DNA from: an uncultured Eubacterium sp.
GTDB taxonomy: Bacteria; Bacillota; Clostridia; Lachnospirales; Lachnospiraceae
Direction of reading: 5' to 3'
Length of the DNA stretch: 64,000 nucleotides
NCBI RefSeq assembly: GCF_937958975.1
Contig: NZ_CALGRE010000015.1
Location: 62,001-126,000, forward strand
Shown: positions 25,449-34,001 of the stretch, one piece after another
Position numbering within the stretch: the stretch's first letter is position 1
How the letters are laid out: each line of letters starts with the position of its first letter
The notes under the pieces: model-generated
Told to the model about the DNA's origin: nothing
The model's database searches: none
What the model saw: the letters and a program-made list of their open reading frames with translations, nothing else
Position numbers and translations under genes: made by a program

Positions 25449-27842
25449 ATGGCGGAGCAGATTATAAAAACAGAGTATTCCGAAGTAATGCAGAAAAGCT
25501 ATATTGATTACGCAATGAGTGTAATCTGTGCAAGAGCATTACCGGATGCCAGAGATGGACTGAAACCGGTACAGAGACGCGTGTTGTATGCAATGGACCA
25601 ATTGGGGCTGAATTATGATAAGCCTCATAGAAAATCAGCGCGTATTGTCGGTGATACTATGGGTAAGTATCATCCTCACGGTGACAGTTCTATATATGAG
25701 ACTTTGGTGGTTTTGGCACAAGATTTTAAAAAGGGAATGGCATTGGTAGACGGTCATGGAAATTTTGGCTCTATCGAGGGCGATGGTGCGGCTGCCATGC
25801 GTTACACGGAGGCAAAATTAAAGAAATTTACGCAGGATGTGTATTTAGCTGACCTGAATAAAGATGTTGTGGATTTTATGCCGAATTTTGATGAAACGGA
25901 GAGAGAGCCGGTTGTTCTTCCGGTCAGAGTACCGAATCTTTTAGTGAATGGTGCAGAAGGAATTGCTGTTGGTATGGCAACAAACATACCAACGCATAAT
26001 TTGGGTGAAGTTATCGATGCAGTCATTGCTTATTTGGACAATAATGATATCACCACAGAGCAGTTATTGGAAATAATGCCGGGACCCGATTTTCCTACAG
26101 GGGGAATTGTTGCAAATAAATCAGAGCTTTTAAATATTTATGAGACTGGTGTCGGAAAATTAAAGCTGAGAGGAAAACTGGTATTTGAAAAAGGGAAAGG
26201 GAGAGAAAAAGATAAACTTGTTATTACTGAAATTCCATATACTATGATTGGCGCGGGAATTGGGAAGTTTATATCTGATGTAATCGACCTTGTGGAGACG
26301 AAAAAAACTTCTGATATCGTAGATATTTCTAATGCGTCTGATAAAAATGGAATGAGAATTGTTCTCGAATTAAAAAAAGGTGCAGATGTTGATAAATTAA
26401 AAAACATGTTGTATAAGAAGACAAAATTAGAGGATACATTTGGTGTAAATATGCTTGCCATAGCCGATGGAAGACCGGAAGTAATGGGGCTAAAGAGTAT
26501 TATTAAATACAACATAGATTTTCAGTATGAACTTACCACCAGAAAGTATACAACATTACTCAATAAGGCATTGGAACAAAAAGAAATCAAAGAGGGTCTT
26601 ATTAAGGCGACAAATATTATTGATTTGATTATCGAAATCATCAGAGGGTGTCAGAGTCAGAAACAGGTGAAAGAATGTCTTGTGCATGGAAAGACAGACG
26701 GAGTCAAATTTAAAAATCCGGAGTCAGAGATTCTTGCGGGAAATCTCTGTTTTACAGAACGCCAAGCACAGGCAATTTTAGATTTACGCCTTGCAAAACT
26801 AATTGGATTAGAACTTATGGCACTCCAAAAGGAATATGAAGAGTTAGTAAATCAGATTGCAGAATATGAGGATATTCTTGGAAGCAGAAGAACTATGACA
26901 AAGACTATAAAAAAAGATTTACAGAAAATAAAGAAAGAGTATGCTCTTTCCAGACGCACGCTGATTGAGGATGGAAAGGAAGCTGTCTTTGATGAGAATG
27001 CTTTTGTGGAGCAGGAAGTGGTCTTTGTACAAGATAAGTTTGGTTATGCAAAACTTTTGGAACCGGCAGCATTTGATAGAAATTTTGAATCCGTGACAAA
27101 AGAAAATAAATATTACTTTAGTTGTATGAACACTGATACAATTTGTATTTTTACAGACAATGGAAATGTACATCAGATAAAAGTATCAAAAATTCCTACT
27201 AAAAAGGTACGCGAGAAAGGAGTCCCGATTGATAATCTGGGAAATTACAGCAGTGAGGGAGAAAGTATAGTTGCACTGGTTTCAGCATCTATGATGAAAG
27301 GGAAAAAGCTTTTATTTACGACAAAAAATGGAATGATTAAATTAGTAGATGGAAGTGAGTTTGAGACGAACAGAAAAACAATGGCTGCTACGAAGCTTGG
27401 AAAAGGAGATGCGTTAATATCTGTAAAAATTACAAGAGTTTCTGAAAAAGAGGCGGTAGTAGAGAATGTGGAAATACCAGTCATGCTATCCGGTGGTTCT
27501 GATGATTTTGAAACCCTTGATTTTGAGCAGATGGAATTTGGACATATGGATGACATGATGGATGTTGTTCAGGAAACAGAGCTGCAATATACGAGGGAGA
27601 TTTTGGTATTGCAGACAGAGGGAGGAATATTCCTCAGATTCCCGATAAAAGAAGTTCCCGAAATGAAAAAAGCAACACTGGGTGTAAAAGGCATTAAGTT
27701 AAATGCTGATGACTTTGTTTCCAACGTTTACCTTCTTGATGTGGGGGATAATGAGATGGTAGAATACAAGGGAAAAGAAGTAGACTTAAGAAAGTTGAAA
27801 ATAGGAAAAAGAGGAACAAAAGGCGTAAAGGTCAGACGTTAA
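25449..27842 (+). CDS. parC: Type IIA DNA topoisomerase, subunit A (topoisomerase IV-type)
   Basis: A 797-residue cleavage subunit. The quinolone-resistance region reads HPHGDSSIYETLV, with Ser and Glu at the two key positions, the susceptible state and ParC/GrlA-like (Glu) rather than GyrA-like (Asp). The active-site Tyr is in AMRYTEAKL. The C-terminal domain, from about residue 500, shows beta-pinwheel repeats but I cannot find a QRRGG-type GyrA box, so the enzyme likely decatenates rather than supercoils. That distinction is an inference from motifs. Confidence 0.85.
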   Translation: MAEQIIKTEYSEVMQKSYIDYAMSVICARALPDARDGLKPVQRRVLYAMDQLGLNYDKPHRKSARIVGDTMGKYHPHGDSSIYETLVVLAQDFKKGMALVDGHGNFGSIEGDGAAAMRYTEAKLKKFTQDVYLADLNKDVVDFMPNFDETEREPVVLPVRVPNLLVNGAEGIAVGMATNIPTHNLGEVIDAVIAYLDNNDITTEQLLEIMPGPDFPTGGIVANKSELLNIYETGVGKLKLRGKLVFEKGKGREKDKLVITEIPYTMIGAGIGKFISDVIDLVETKKTSDIVDISNASDKNGMRIVLELKKGADVDKLKNMLYKKTKLEDTFGVNMLAIADGRPEVMGLKSIIKYNIDFQYELTTRKYTTLLNKALEQKEIKEGLIKATNIIDLIIEIIRGCQSQKQVKECLVHGKTDGVKFKNPESEILAGNLCFTERQAQAILDLRLAKLIGLELMALQKEYEELVNQIAEYEDILGSRRTMTKTIKKDLQKIKKEYALSRRTLIEDGKEAVFDENAFVEQEVVFVQDKFGYAKLLEPAAFDRNFESVTKENKYYFSCMNTDTICIFTDNGNVHQIKVSKIPTKKVREKGVPIDNLGNYSSEGESIVALVSASMMKGKKLLFTTKNGMIKLVDGSEFETNRKTMAATKLGKGDALISVKITRVSEKEAVVENVEIPVMLSGGSDDFETLDFEQMEFGHMDDMMDVVQETELQYTREILVLQTEGGIFLRFPIKEVPEMKKATLGVKGIKLNADDFVSNVYLLDVGDNEMVEYKGKEVDLRKLKIGKRGTKGVKVRR

Positions 27843-27876
27843 AAACGTTTGCTTAATACACTATAAGAGAGGTATT

Positions 27877-30021
27877 ATGAGAGTACATAAGAACAAAATT
27901 TTGAATATTATTGTTTCTGTAATCATGGCAGTGGCTATGGTTGTTGGTTTGTGTACAGTTTTTGATGCAGATACGGTTGAGGTAAATGCTGCAAGTAATA
28001 CTTTTGAAAAAAGTATCAGTGGATTTCCGGATAGCTACAAACCGTATCTTAGAACATTGCATGCCAAATATCCAAAATGGAAATTCGTGCCTTATAATAC
28101 AGGAATTAACTTTTCCACAGCTGTATCGGAAGAATTTAAAGATAATAAAAGTCTTATTGAAAATGCATATAGCAAGTTTTTGAAGTCGAATGCCAGCGGA
28201 GATTATAATGTTTCTAAAGGAACTTATATACCAAAGGATGGAGGAAACTGGGTAACTACTTCGAAAAATGCAATAGCATATTTTATGGACCCGAGAAATT
28301 TTTTAAATACAACACATATTTATATGTTTGAATCTTTATCTTTTGATTCAGAGACACAGACTCAGGCAGGTGTGGAGGCTATTTTGGATGGCTCGTTTAT
28401 GTATAAAACGAATATAGGATACATAACAACGGCAGGAAAATACAAATCCACAAATACACGATATTCAGCACAAATAATGTCTGCTGCAAAATCGACAAAA
28501 GTCAGCGCCTATTATTTGGCATCCAAGATTTTACAGGAGATAGGAACTAAGAAAAATTCAAAATATGCCGGAATGGGAGCAAGTGGAAGCGTTTCAGGGC
28601 AGTATTCCAAGGCGTATACGGGAATTTATAATTTCTATAACATAGGTGCATATTCAGGTGCAAATCCGATAGCAAATGGATTGTCATGGGCAAGCAGTGG
28701 AAAAACATATGGCAGACCGTGGACAACACCGGGGAAATCTATTCTGGGTGGAGCGCAGTATATAGGAGAAAAATATATTAATTGTGGTCAAAATACGACA
28801 TATTATCAGAGATTTAATGTAAATAAAAATGCAAAGTATTCTTTGTATACACATCAGTACATGACAAATATTTACGGTGCGGCATCAGAAGCATCATTTA
28901 CAGCGGAGGCATATGAGAGTCTTGGAATTGCAGCGTTGGAAAAGACGTTTATTATTCCGGTTTTCAATAATATGCCGAATGAGACAAATGTTGTCAGGTT
29001 GGGAAATACAACGAAAAGTGGTTCGACGATTGCATCTGTGAACCTGCGTAAAGGTCCAAGTACAGGGTATAAAACCCTAGTTACACTCAGCAAAGGTGAT
29101 GCTGTTAAAGTAAATGGGGGTGTTATGACAGATGTGCTCTATGGAACACAATGGTTAAGTAATCCGTACTGGTATAAGGTTTCAGTGACTAAGAATGGAA
29201 AGAGTTATAATGGGTATTTGGCGGCTACATATGTAAACTTAAATTCTGAGAAGAATGTGGCAAAGGGAGAAAAGGTAAAATTGCCTGTCACATTGAATAA
29301 GAGTGAGACTGTGTACTATATGTCAGATAACCCGGCGATAGCGACCGTGGATAGTTCAGGATATGTGACGGGTATAAAAAATGGTTCTGTTACAATTAGA
29401 GCTTTTCTTGGTGCGGGAAGTATGGGGTCAATGACAATTCAGGTCGGTGGCGCAAATTATAAACCTAAAAAACCGGTGATGAAGGGTGCATCAAAAAATT
29501 ATAAATCTATAAAGTTGACATGGACACCAGAGAGTGGGGTTAGCGGTTACATGATTTACAAAAAAAATGCACAGGGAAAATATGCATTGATTAAGAGAGT
29601 GGGAGGAAGTACATCCAGTTATATAGATACGAAACTTACAACAGGTCAGGCATATTCCTATAAATTGAAAGCTTTTAGAAAAGTTAATAAAGTAAAGTAC
29701 AAGAGTGCAAAATCGAAAACAGTTACAGTTCGTCCAATTCCGGGCAGAACAAAAATTAAATCAATTGTTTCTACAGGCAGTAACGTGGTTATAACATGGA
29801 AACAGATTAAGGGGGCAAGTGGCTATAAAGTATATAGAAGTGAGAAGAAAAATGGAACGTATAAAGAGATAGTTTCGTTGTCCGGAAAGAAGAGTAACAC
29901 ATTTACAAATAGAAAACTGACAAAAGGAAGAACATATTACTATAAAGTTGCTGCTTTTAGGAATGTGTCGGGAAGAACAGTTTATGGTACACAATCAAAA
30001 ATCAAGTCAGTAAAGAAATAG
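27877..30021 (+). CDS. Secreted N-acetylglucosaminidase (autolysin) with SH3, Ig-like and FnIII domains
   Basis: A 714-residue exported wall hydrolase. A signal peptide (1-38) is followed by a region typical of large clostridial autolysins (KYPKWKFVPYNTGINFSTAV, then FMDPRNFL). The glucosaminidase core lies at about 185-330 (YLASKILQEIG with the likely catalytic Glu, and YTGIYNFYNIGAYSG). Then come an SH3b-type domain (about 375-450, VNLRKGPSTGYKTL), a Big2-like Ig domain (about 455-530) and two fibronectin III domains (about 537-622 and 625-712). It probably cleaves the glycan strands of peptidoglycan. Confidence 0.88.
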   Translation: MRVHKNKILNIIVSVIMAVAMVVGLCTVFDADTVEVNAASNTFEKSISGFPDSYKPYLRTLHAKYPKWKFVPYNTGINFSTAVSEEFKDNKSLIENAYSKFLKSNASGDYNVSKGTYIPKDGGNWVTTSKNAIAYFMDPRNFLNTTHIYMFESLSFDSETQTQAGVEAILDGSFMYKTNIGYITTAGKYKSTNTRYSAQIMSAAKSTKVSAYYLASKILQEIGTKKNSKYAGMGASGSVSGQYSKAYTGIYNFYNIGAYSGANPIANGLSWASSGKTYGRPWTTPGKSILGGAQYIGEKYINCGQNTTYYQRFNVNKNAKYSLYTHQYMTNIYGAASEASFTAEAYESLGIAALEKTFIIPVFNNMPNETNVVRLGNTTKSGSTIASVNLRKGPSTGYKTLVTLSKGDAVKVNGGVMTDVLYGTQWLSNPYWYKVSVTKNGKSYNGYLAATYVNLNSEKNVAKGEKVKLPVTLNKSETVYYMSDNPAIATVDSSGYVTGIKNGSVTIRAFLGAGSMGSMTIQVGGANYKPKKPVMKGASKNYKSIKLTWTPESGVSGYMIYKKNAQGKYALIKRVGGSTSSYIDTKLTTGQAYSYKLKAFRKVNKVKYKSAKSKTVTVRPIPGRTKIKSIVSTGSNVVITWKQIKGASGYKVYRSEKKNGTYKEIVSLSGKKSNTFTNRKLTKGRTYYYKVAAFRNVSGRTVYGTQSKIKSVKK

Positions 30022-30052
30022 AAAACTGAATATAGCTCAGCAGGAGGCAGAA

Positions 30053-30841
30053 ATGATTAATTTTATAGTGTGTGGATTAGAGAACACATTACTTAGAGAT
30101 GACAGATTGGAAGTGGATGAGGAAACGATAGAATTAATATCAGAACTCAACAGAAACGGAATAAAATTCGCTGTTGCTACAGGAAGAAATTATGATGCAG
30201 TAAAGCCGCTTTTTGGAAAAGTTAAAAATGATATTGTATATATCTGTAATGATGGTGGTGTTATTATATATCAGGATAGGGTTATCAGCAAAACGCCGGT
30301 TGACCGTCTGGTATGTCTTGAAGTATTATCTGAAATCGAAAAGGATGATAGGTTTATAAGGCGGTTTAAATTACTATTCTCGAATGAAAGAGGAGCAATG
30401 GTAAACACCCATGATATGGATTTTATCAATTATTTAAGAAATATGGGAATAGAGCCTGAATATGTAAAAGATATGAAAGAACTTCCCGGTGATATTACGA
30501 AAATTACAATTTGCGCCCGTGATGGATTCGATGGGGAGACTTATGAGTATTTCTATACGAAATGGGCAAAAAAGGCAAATGTGGCAATTTCAAGCCCGGA
30601 CCAGGCATTTATTACAGGAGAATATGTGACAAAAGGAATGGCAATAGCACTTTTACAGCATGTTTTCAAAATTTCTGAAGAAGATACAGTTGTGTTTGGC
30701 AGTGGGTATAGTGATATTGATATGTTTCAACATTGTTTTTACAGTTATGCAATGCAGTGGTCAGATGCGGAAGTCAGAAGAGCAGCAAAACACATTGCAG
30801 AAAATGTAAATACTATTTTGGAAGATGTTATGCGTATGTAA
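30053..30841 (+). CDS. HAD superfamily hydrolase (Cof type)
   Basis: A 262-residue phosphatase-like protein. Motif I is degenerate: the usual DxDGTL appears as CGLENTLL, with neither nucleophile Asp obvious at the expected spot. Motif II (AVATGRNYDAV) and motif IV (VVFGSGYSDIDMF) are recognisable, the latter also with GSGYSD for the usual GDGxND. The lost Asp residues suggest weakened or absent phosphatase activity (inference). It follows the autolysin gene and precedes a lipoprotein gene by 13 bp. Confidence 0.8.
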   Translation: MINFIVCGLENTLLRDDRLEVDEETIELISELNRNGIKFAVATGRNYDAVKPLFGKVKNDIVYICNDGGVIIYQDRVISKTPVDRLVCLEVLSEIEKDDRFIRRFKLLFSNERGAMVNTHDMDFINYLRNMGIEPEYVKDMKELPGDITKITICARDGFDGETYEYFYTKWAKKANVAISSPDQAFITGEYVTKGMAIALLQHVFKISEEDTVVFGSGYSDIDMFQHCFYSYAMQWSDAEVRRAAKHIAENVNTILEDVMRM

Positions 30842-30854
30842 TTTGGAGGAAAAA

Positions 30855-31874
30855 ATGAGAAAACGAATGATTGATATCAGAAAAATTGCAATAGCCGGAT
30901 TAGTTTTATCTATTTCATTTTCAGCTTTTTCAGGATGTGCTTTGAAAAGTGATACACCGATTGTCGGTAAATTGGTCGGATTAAAATCTGATGAAATGTT
31001 TAAAATAGATAAGCTACTTTGCAGCAAAGCTGAATATATGCTGGTTATGATGAATACGGCGAACCGGTATAAGAGTGATTTTGGCGGGAACATAGATTGG
31101 AATGCCAATGTTAATAAAGATTTGACAATGACAGATTTTGTTAAGGATAAAGTGAAAGAAGATATTACGATGAAATATGCTCTTTCGGCTATGGCAGAAA
31201 AAAATGGTGTTTCTCTGACGAATAAAGAAAAAGCTGAGATACAGACAAAAGCATCAGATTACTATAAAGCGCTGACAGACGGGGAAAAAAAGTATACAGG
31301 TGCAGAGGAAAAAGATGTAGAGAATCTATATACAAACTATATGCTGGCAGATAAAGTATATTCAAAAATAACGGAAAATGTAGGTAATGACATTAGTGAG
31401 GAAGATGCACGGGTTATAAAGATTCAATATATCAGAATGAATACGGAATCAAAAAAAGCGGCAAAAATAAAATCTACTTTAAAAGATGTGAAAAGTATTG
31501 TAGAGGGCGGTTATCAGGAGTTTGCAAGAGAGGCAAAGCAGTATAGTTTGGATGACACAATTGAGAGAGTAATGAAAAAAAGTGAGGCAGCATCCAAATA
31601 TGAATTGGAAGCCTTTAAGGTCAGTAAAGGTAAAATAAGTAATATTATTGAAGATGGAAATAATTATTATTTGATATATTGTATAGATAATTATATGAAA
31701 GATGAGACTGCAAAAAATAAGCAGGAGCTTATGGATAAAGAAAAGGAACAATATTTTAATAAGGAGTACACTGCATTTCTCAATAATATAGAGACGGATT
31801 TTAATGAGAAAGAAGAGAAAAAGATAAAGATAGAAGATAGTGATGATATGAGTAGTATTGTAGTGTTTGATTAA
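30855..31874 (+). CDS. PrsA-like foldase lipoprotein (PpiC-type)
   Basis: A 339-residue lipoprotein: a basic N-terminus, a hydrophobic stretch and the lipobox SAFSGC with lipidated Cys28. The N-terminal helical SurA/PrsA-like region (about 45-180) is followed by a parvulin-like segment (about 185-285; GGYQEFAREAKQYS...FKVSKGKISNIIEDGNNYYLIY) and a charged coiled tail. It probably folds exported proteins outside the membrane, which fits the many secreted proteins here. The parvulin core is short and divergent, so isomerase activity is uncertain. The ATG at 30855 follows TTGGAGG. Confidence 0.8.
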   Translation: MRKRMIDIRKIAIAGLVLSISFSAFSGCALKSDTPIVGKLVGLKSDEMFKIDKLLCSKAEYMLVMMNTANRYKSDFGGNIDWNANVNKDLTMTDFVKDKVKEDITMKYALSAMAEKNGVSLTNKEKAEIQTKASDYYKALTDGEKKYTGAEEKDVENLYTNYMLADKVYSKITENVGNDISEEDARVIKIQYIRMNTESKKAAKIKSTLKDVKSIVEGGYQEFAREAKQYSLDDTIERVMKKSEAASKYELEAFKVSKGKISNIIEDGNNYYLIYCIDNYMKDETAKNKQELMDKEKEQYFNKEYTAFLNNIETDFNEKEEKKIKIEDSDDMSSIVVFD

Positions 31875-31902
31875 AATTAAGTGCTAGAAAAATCAGTGTG
31901 AT

Positions 31903-31935
31903 AAGGTAGTTAAATGGAAATTTGACTGCCTTTTT
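31903..31935 (+). terminator. Terminator after the PrsA-like gene
   Basis: A 13-bp stem with two G-T pairs (31903-31915 with 31920-31932) is followed by TTTTT. It separates the lipoprotein gene from the Septu-like pair. Confidence 0.7.
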
Positions 31936-32006
31936 CAATGAAATATTGAATTACTTAAAAGGATGAAATATAATGAAATAGAAAATCTCGGAGGGAAAAA
32001 ATAAAT

Positions 32007-33239
32007 ATGGAACATTTTATTACAGAAATAAGAATTGATGAATTGAGGCATTTATCAAACATCGTTATATCATTAAATCAAGATAGGAGACAGCATTTAA
32101 TCATTACGGGTAAAAATGGTTCGGGAAAGACATCATTACTTTTGGAAATTCAAAAATATTTGCAGGCAATTAATGATGGAAAATTGAATCTTTTACGAAA
32201 TGAGTATATAAAGTGGACTTTACAGGCGGAAAAAAGCCTAATTAATGCAAAAACAGAAGCAGAGAAATTTGAAGCAGAGAAAAATTATAATCTGAATATA
32301 TCACGGGTAAAAAGGTACAAGGATGGTGTAGAACCTTTTTTTAATAATCCTGAAGATTTAGATTTTTTATATCAGCAGGGAAATTTTATAACAGCATTTT
32401 TTTCAGCAAACAGGAAAACACAGATTGTCCGTGGAAATGGTGTAGAAGATATTAAATTAAGTAATTTTTATAGTATTAATTCTGAGCCGGGAGAGTTGCT
32501 GCATAAGTATATGGTACATCTAAAAACCCAGCAATCCTATGCAAGAAATGAAGGAGACATGATAAATGTAAATAGGATTCAGAAATGGTTTGACCGGTTT
32601 GTAGAGGCATTACGAGTTTTGCTGGATGATGATTCCATCTCTTTGGAATATGATTATAAAGAATATGATTTTAAAATTTGTGAGGATGGAAGAGAGCCTT
32701 TTGGTTTTGACCAATTATCAGATGGATATTCATCGGTTATTCATATTATATCGGATTTGATTTTAAGGATGGACAGAAACTGGCTTTTGGGTGATGGACT
32801 GAGTGAATATGATGTAGAAGGAGTTGTGTTAATTGATGAATTGGAGACGCATCTTCATATTGAATTACAGAGAAAAATTATGCCGTTTTTGATTAAGTTT
32901 TTTCCAAGAATACAATTTATTATTACAACACATTCGCCTTATATTCTTAATTCTATTTCAAATGCTAAAGCATATGATTTGGAAAGATGTGTAGAATTAG
33001 AAGATTTATCTGTATATTCCTCAGATGGGCTTGCAGAGGGCTATTTTGGTGCAGAAGAATATGCAGATGAATTGAAAGAAAAGATTGAGAAATATAAAAA
33101 TCTGACGGAAATAAATAATCCAACAGAAGAACAACGTGCAGAGAGAGCAAAACTCCGAATAGATTTGAAGAATATTCCACGGGGATTATCTCGGGAGGCG
33201 AGAGATAAATTTGAGGAGATAGAGGGACATCGTTTATGA
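32007..33239 (+). CDS. ptuA: Septu-like defence ATPase (PtuA)
   Basis: A 410-residue SMC/ABC-type ATPase of the kind paired with HNH nucleases in Septu defence. Walker A is GKNGSGKT (35-42), an insertion with a coiled region follows (about 55-110), the signature-like LSDGYSS is at about 237, and Walker B is VVLIDELETHLH (about 272-283), followed by FIITTHSPYIL. The C-terminus is a charged helix. Its stop overlaps the start of the HNH gene by 4 bp. No reverse transcriptase or retron RNA candidate is next to it, so a stand-alone Septu is the better reading. Confidence 0.82.
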   Translation: MEHFITEIRIDELRHLSNIVISLNQDRRQHLIITGKNGSGKTSLLLEIQKYLQAINDGKLNLLRNEYIKWTLQAEKSLINAKTEAEKFEAEKNYNLNISRVKRYKDGVEPFFNNPEDLDFLYQQGNFITAFFSANRKTQIVRGNGVEDIKLSNFYSINSEPGELLHKYMVHLKTQQSYARNEGDMINVNRIQKWFDRFVEALRVLLDDDSISLEYDYKEYDFKICEDGREPFGFDQLSDGYSSVIHIISDLILRMDRNWLLGDGLSEYDVEGVVLIDELETHLHIELQRKIMPFLIKFFPRIQFIITTHSPYILNSISNAKAYDLERCVELEDLSVYSSDGLAEGYFGAEEYADELKEKIEKYKNLTEINNPTEEQRAERAKLRIDLKNIPRGLSREARDKFEEIEGHRL

Positions 33240-33910
33240 TAAAAGTTGAACGGAAACTAACAGATAAGGCACAGAAAGCAATAGAATCTTTAGAGGAAGC
33301 AAAAGCAAAAAATGCTTCATATAATACTTTAGAAGTTAATTCAGCGCTCAGGGAAATGTTTCATGGCAAATGTTATATTTGTGAGAATAAAGAAATTACT
33401 TCTTATCAAATTGAGCATTTGATTCCATATCGGGGAAATAAAGAATTAAAATATGATTGGAATAATCTTTTTTTATCTTGTGCCCACTGTAATAATATAA
33501 AGCTAGATAAATATGTACCGATTATAGATTGTACAAAAGAAAATGTGGAAGAATACATTGCTTTTCGTAAAAAAGGATATTTTGGAACAGAGGAAGAATT
33601 GGTGTTTGAAAAGTTAGATTCTAGAAAAGAGACGATAAATACTGTAAAATTGCTAGAAGAGGTATATTATGGTTTTACTCCACAAAAGAAAATGGAATCT
33701 AAAATATTGAGAAGAACTTTAAGAAAGGAACTTTCTCAATTTAAAGAATATGTTCGAGAATATCAAGAGGCAGAAGATGATGAAAAGGAGGATTTGAAAT
33801 ATCTTATAAAAAAACAATTGGAGGATAGTTCACCGTTTGCTGCTTTCAAAAGGTGGTTAATTCGAGATAATAAAGAATCCTATTCTGAGTTATTGCCATA
33901 CATAGAGTGA
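33236..33910 (+). CDS. ptuB: Septu-like HNH endonuclease (PtuB)
   Basis: A 224-residue protein with an HNH nuclease core at about 45-90: CYIC (C46, C49) and CAHC (C82, C85) supply a structural zinc site, and IEHLIPY with H61 plus the Asn of DWNN provide the catalytic centre. The C-terminal half is helical and charged. In Septu, the HNH subunit is thought to cut nucleic acid when released or activated by the ATPase after phage infection. Coupled translation with ptuA supports a complex. Confidence 0.82.
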   Translation: MIKVERKLTDKAQKAIESLEEAKAKNASYNTLEVNSALREMFHGKCYICENKEITSYQIEHLIPYRGNKELKYDWNNLFLSCAHCNNIKLDKYVPIIDCTKENVEEYIAFRKKGYFGTEEELVFEKLDSRKETINTVKLLEEVYYGFTPQKKMESKILRRTLRKELSQFKEYVREYQEAEDDEKEDLKYLIKKQLEDSSPFAAFKRWLIRDNKESYSELLPYIE

Positions 33911-33938
33911 TAAATATAAAGAGATTCTCAAGAATAAA

Positions 33939-33981
33939 AACACCTTATAATTTAGAAACGCTTTCTAAATTATAAGGTGTT
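33939..33981. terminator. Bidirectional terminator, 20-bp perfect stem
   Basis: 33939-33958 pairs perfectly with 33962-33981 around the loop CGC, with A and T runs on both sides. It lies between convergent ptuB and the yfhO-like gene. Confidence 0.85.
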
Positions 33982-34001
33982 TTTGTATTATAATAGTCTA
34001 T

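Noticed and set aside
23530..27842. The main gyrase (gyrB-gyrA)
   Set aside because: No GyrA box was found and the quinolone region has the ParC-type Glu; no dnaA-recF neighbourhood is present. Some doubt remains.
31875..32006. Retron linked to the ATPase/HNH pair
   Set aside because: The spacer is 132 bp, contains a terminator, and no reverse transcriptase gene lies near.
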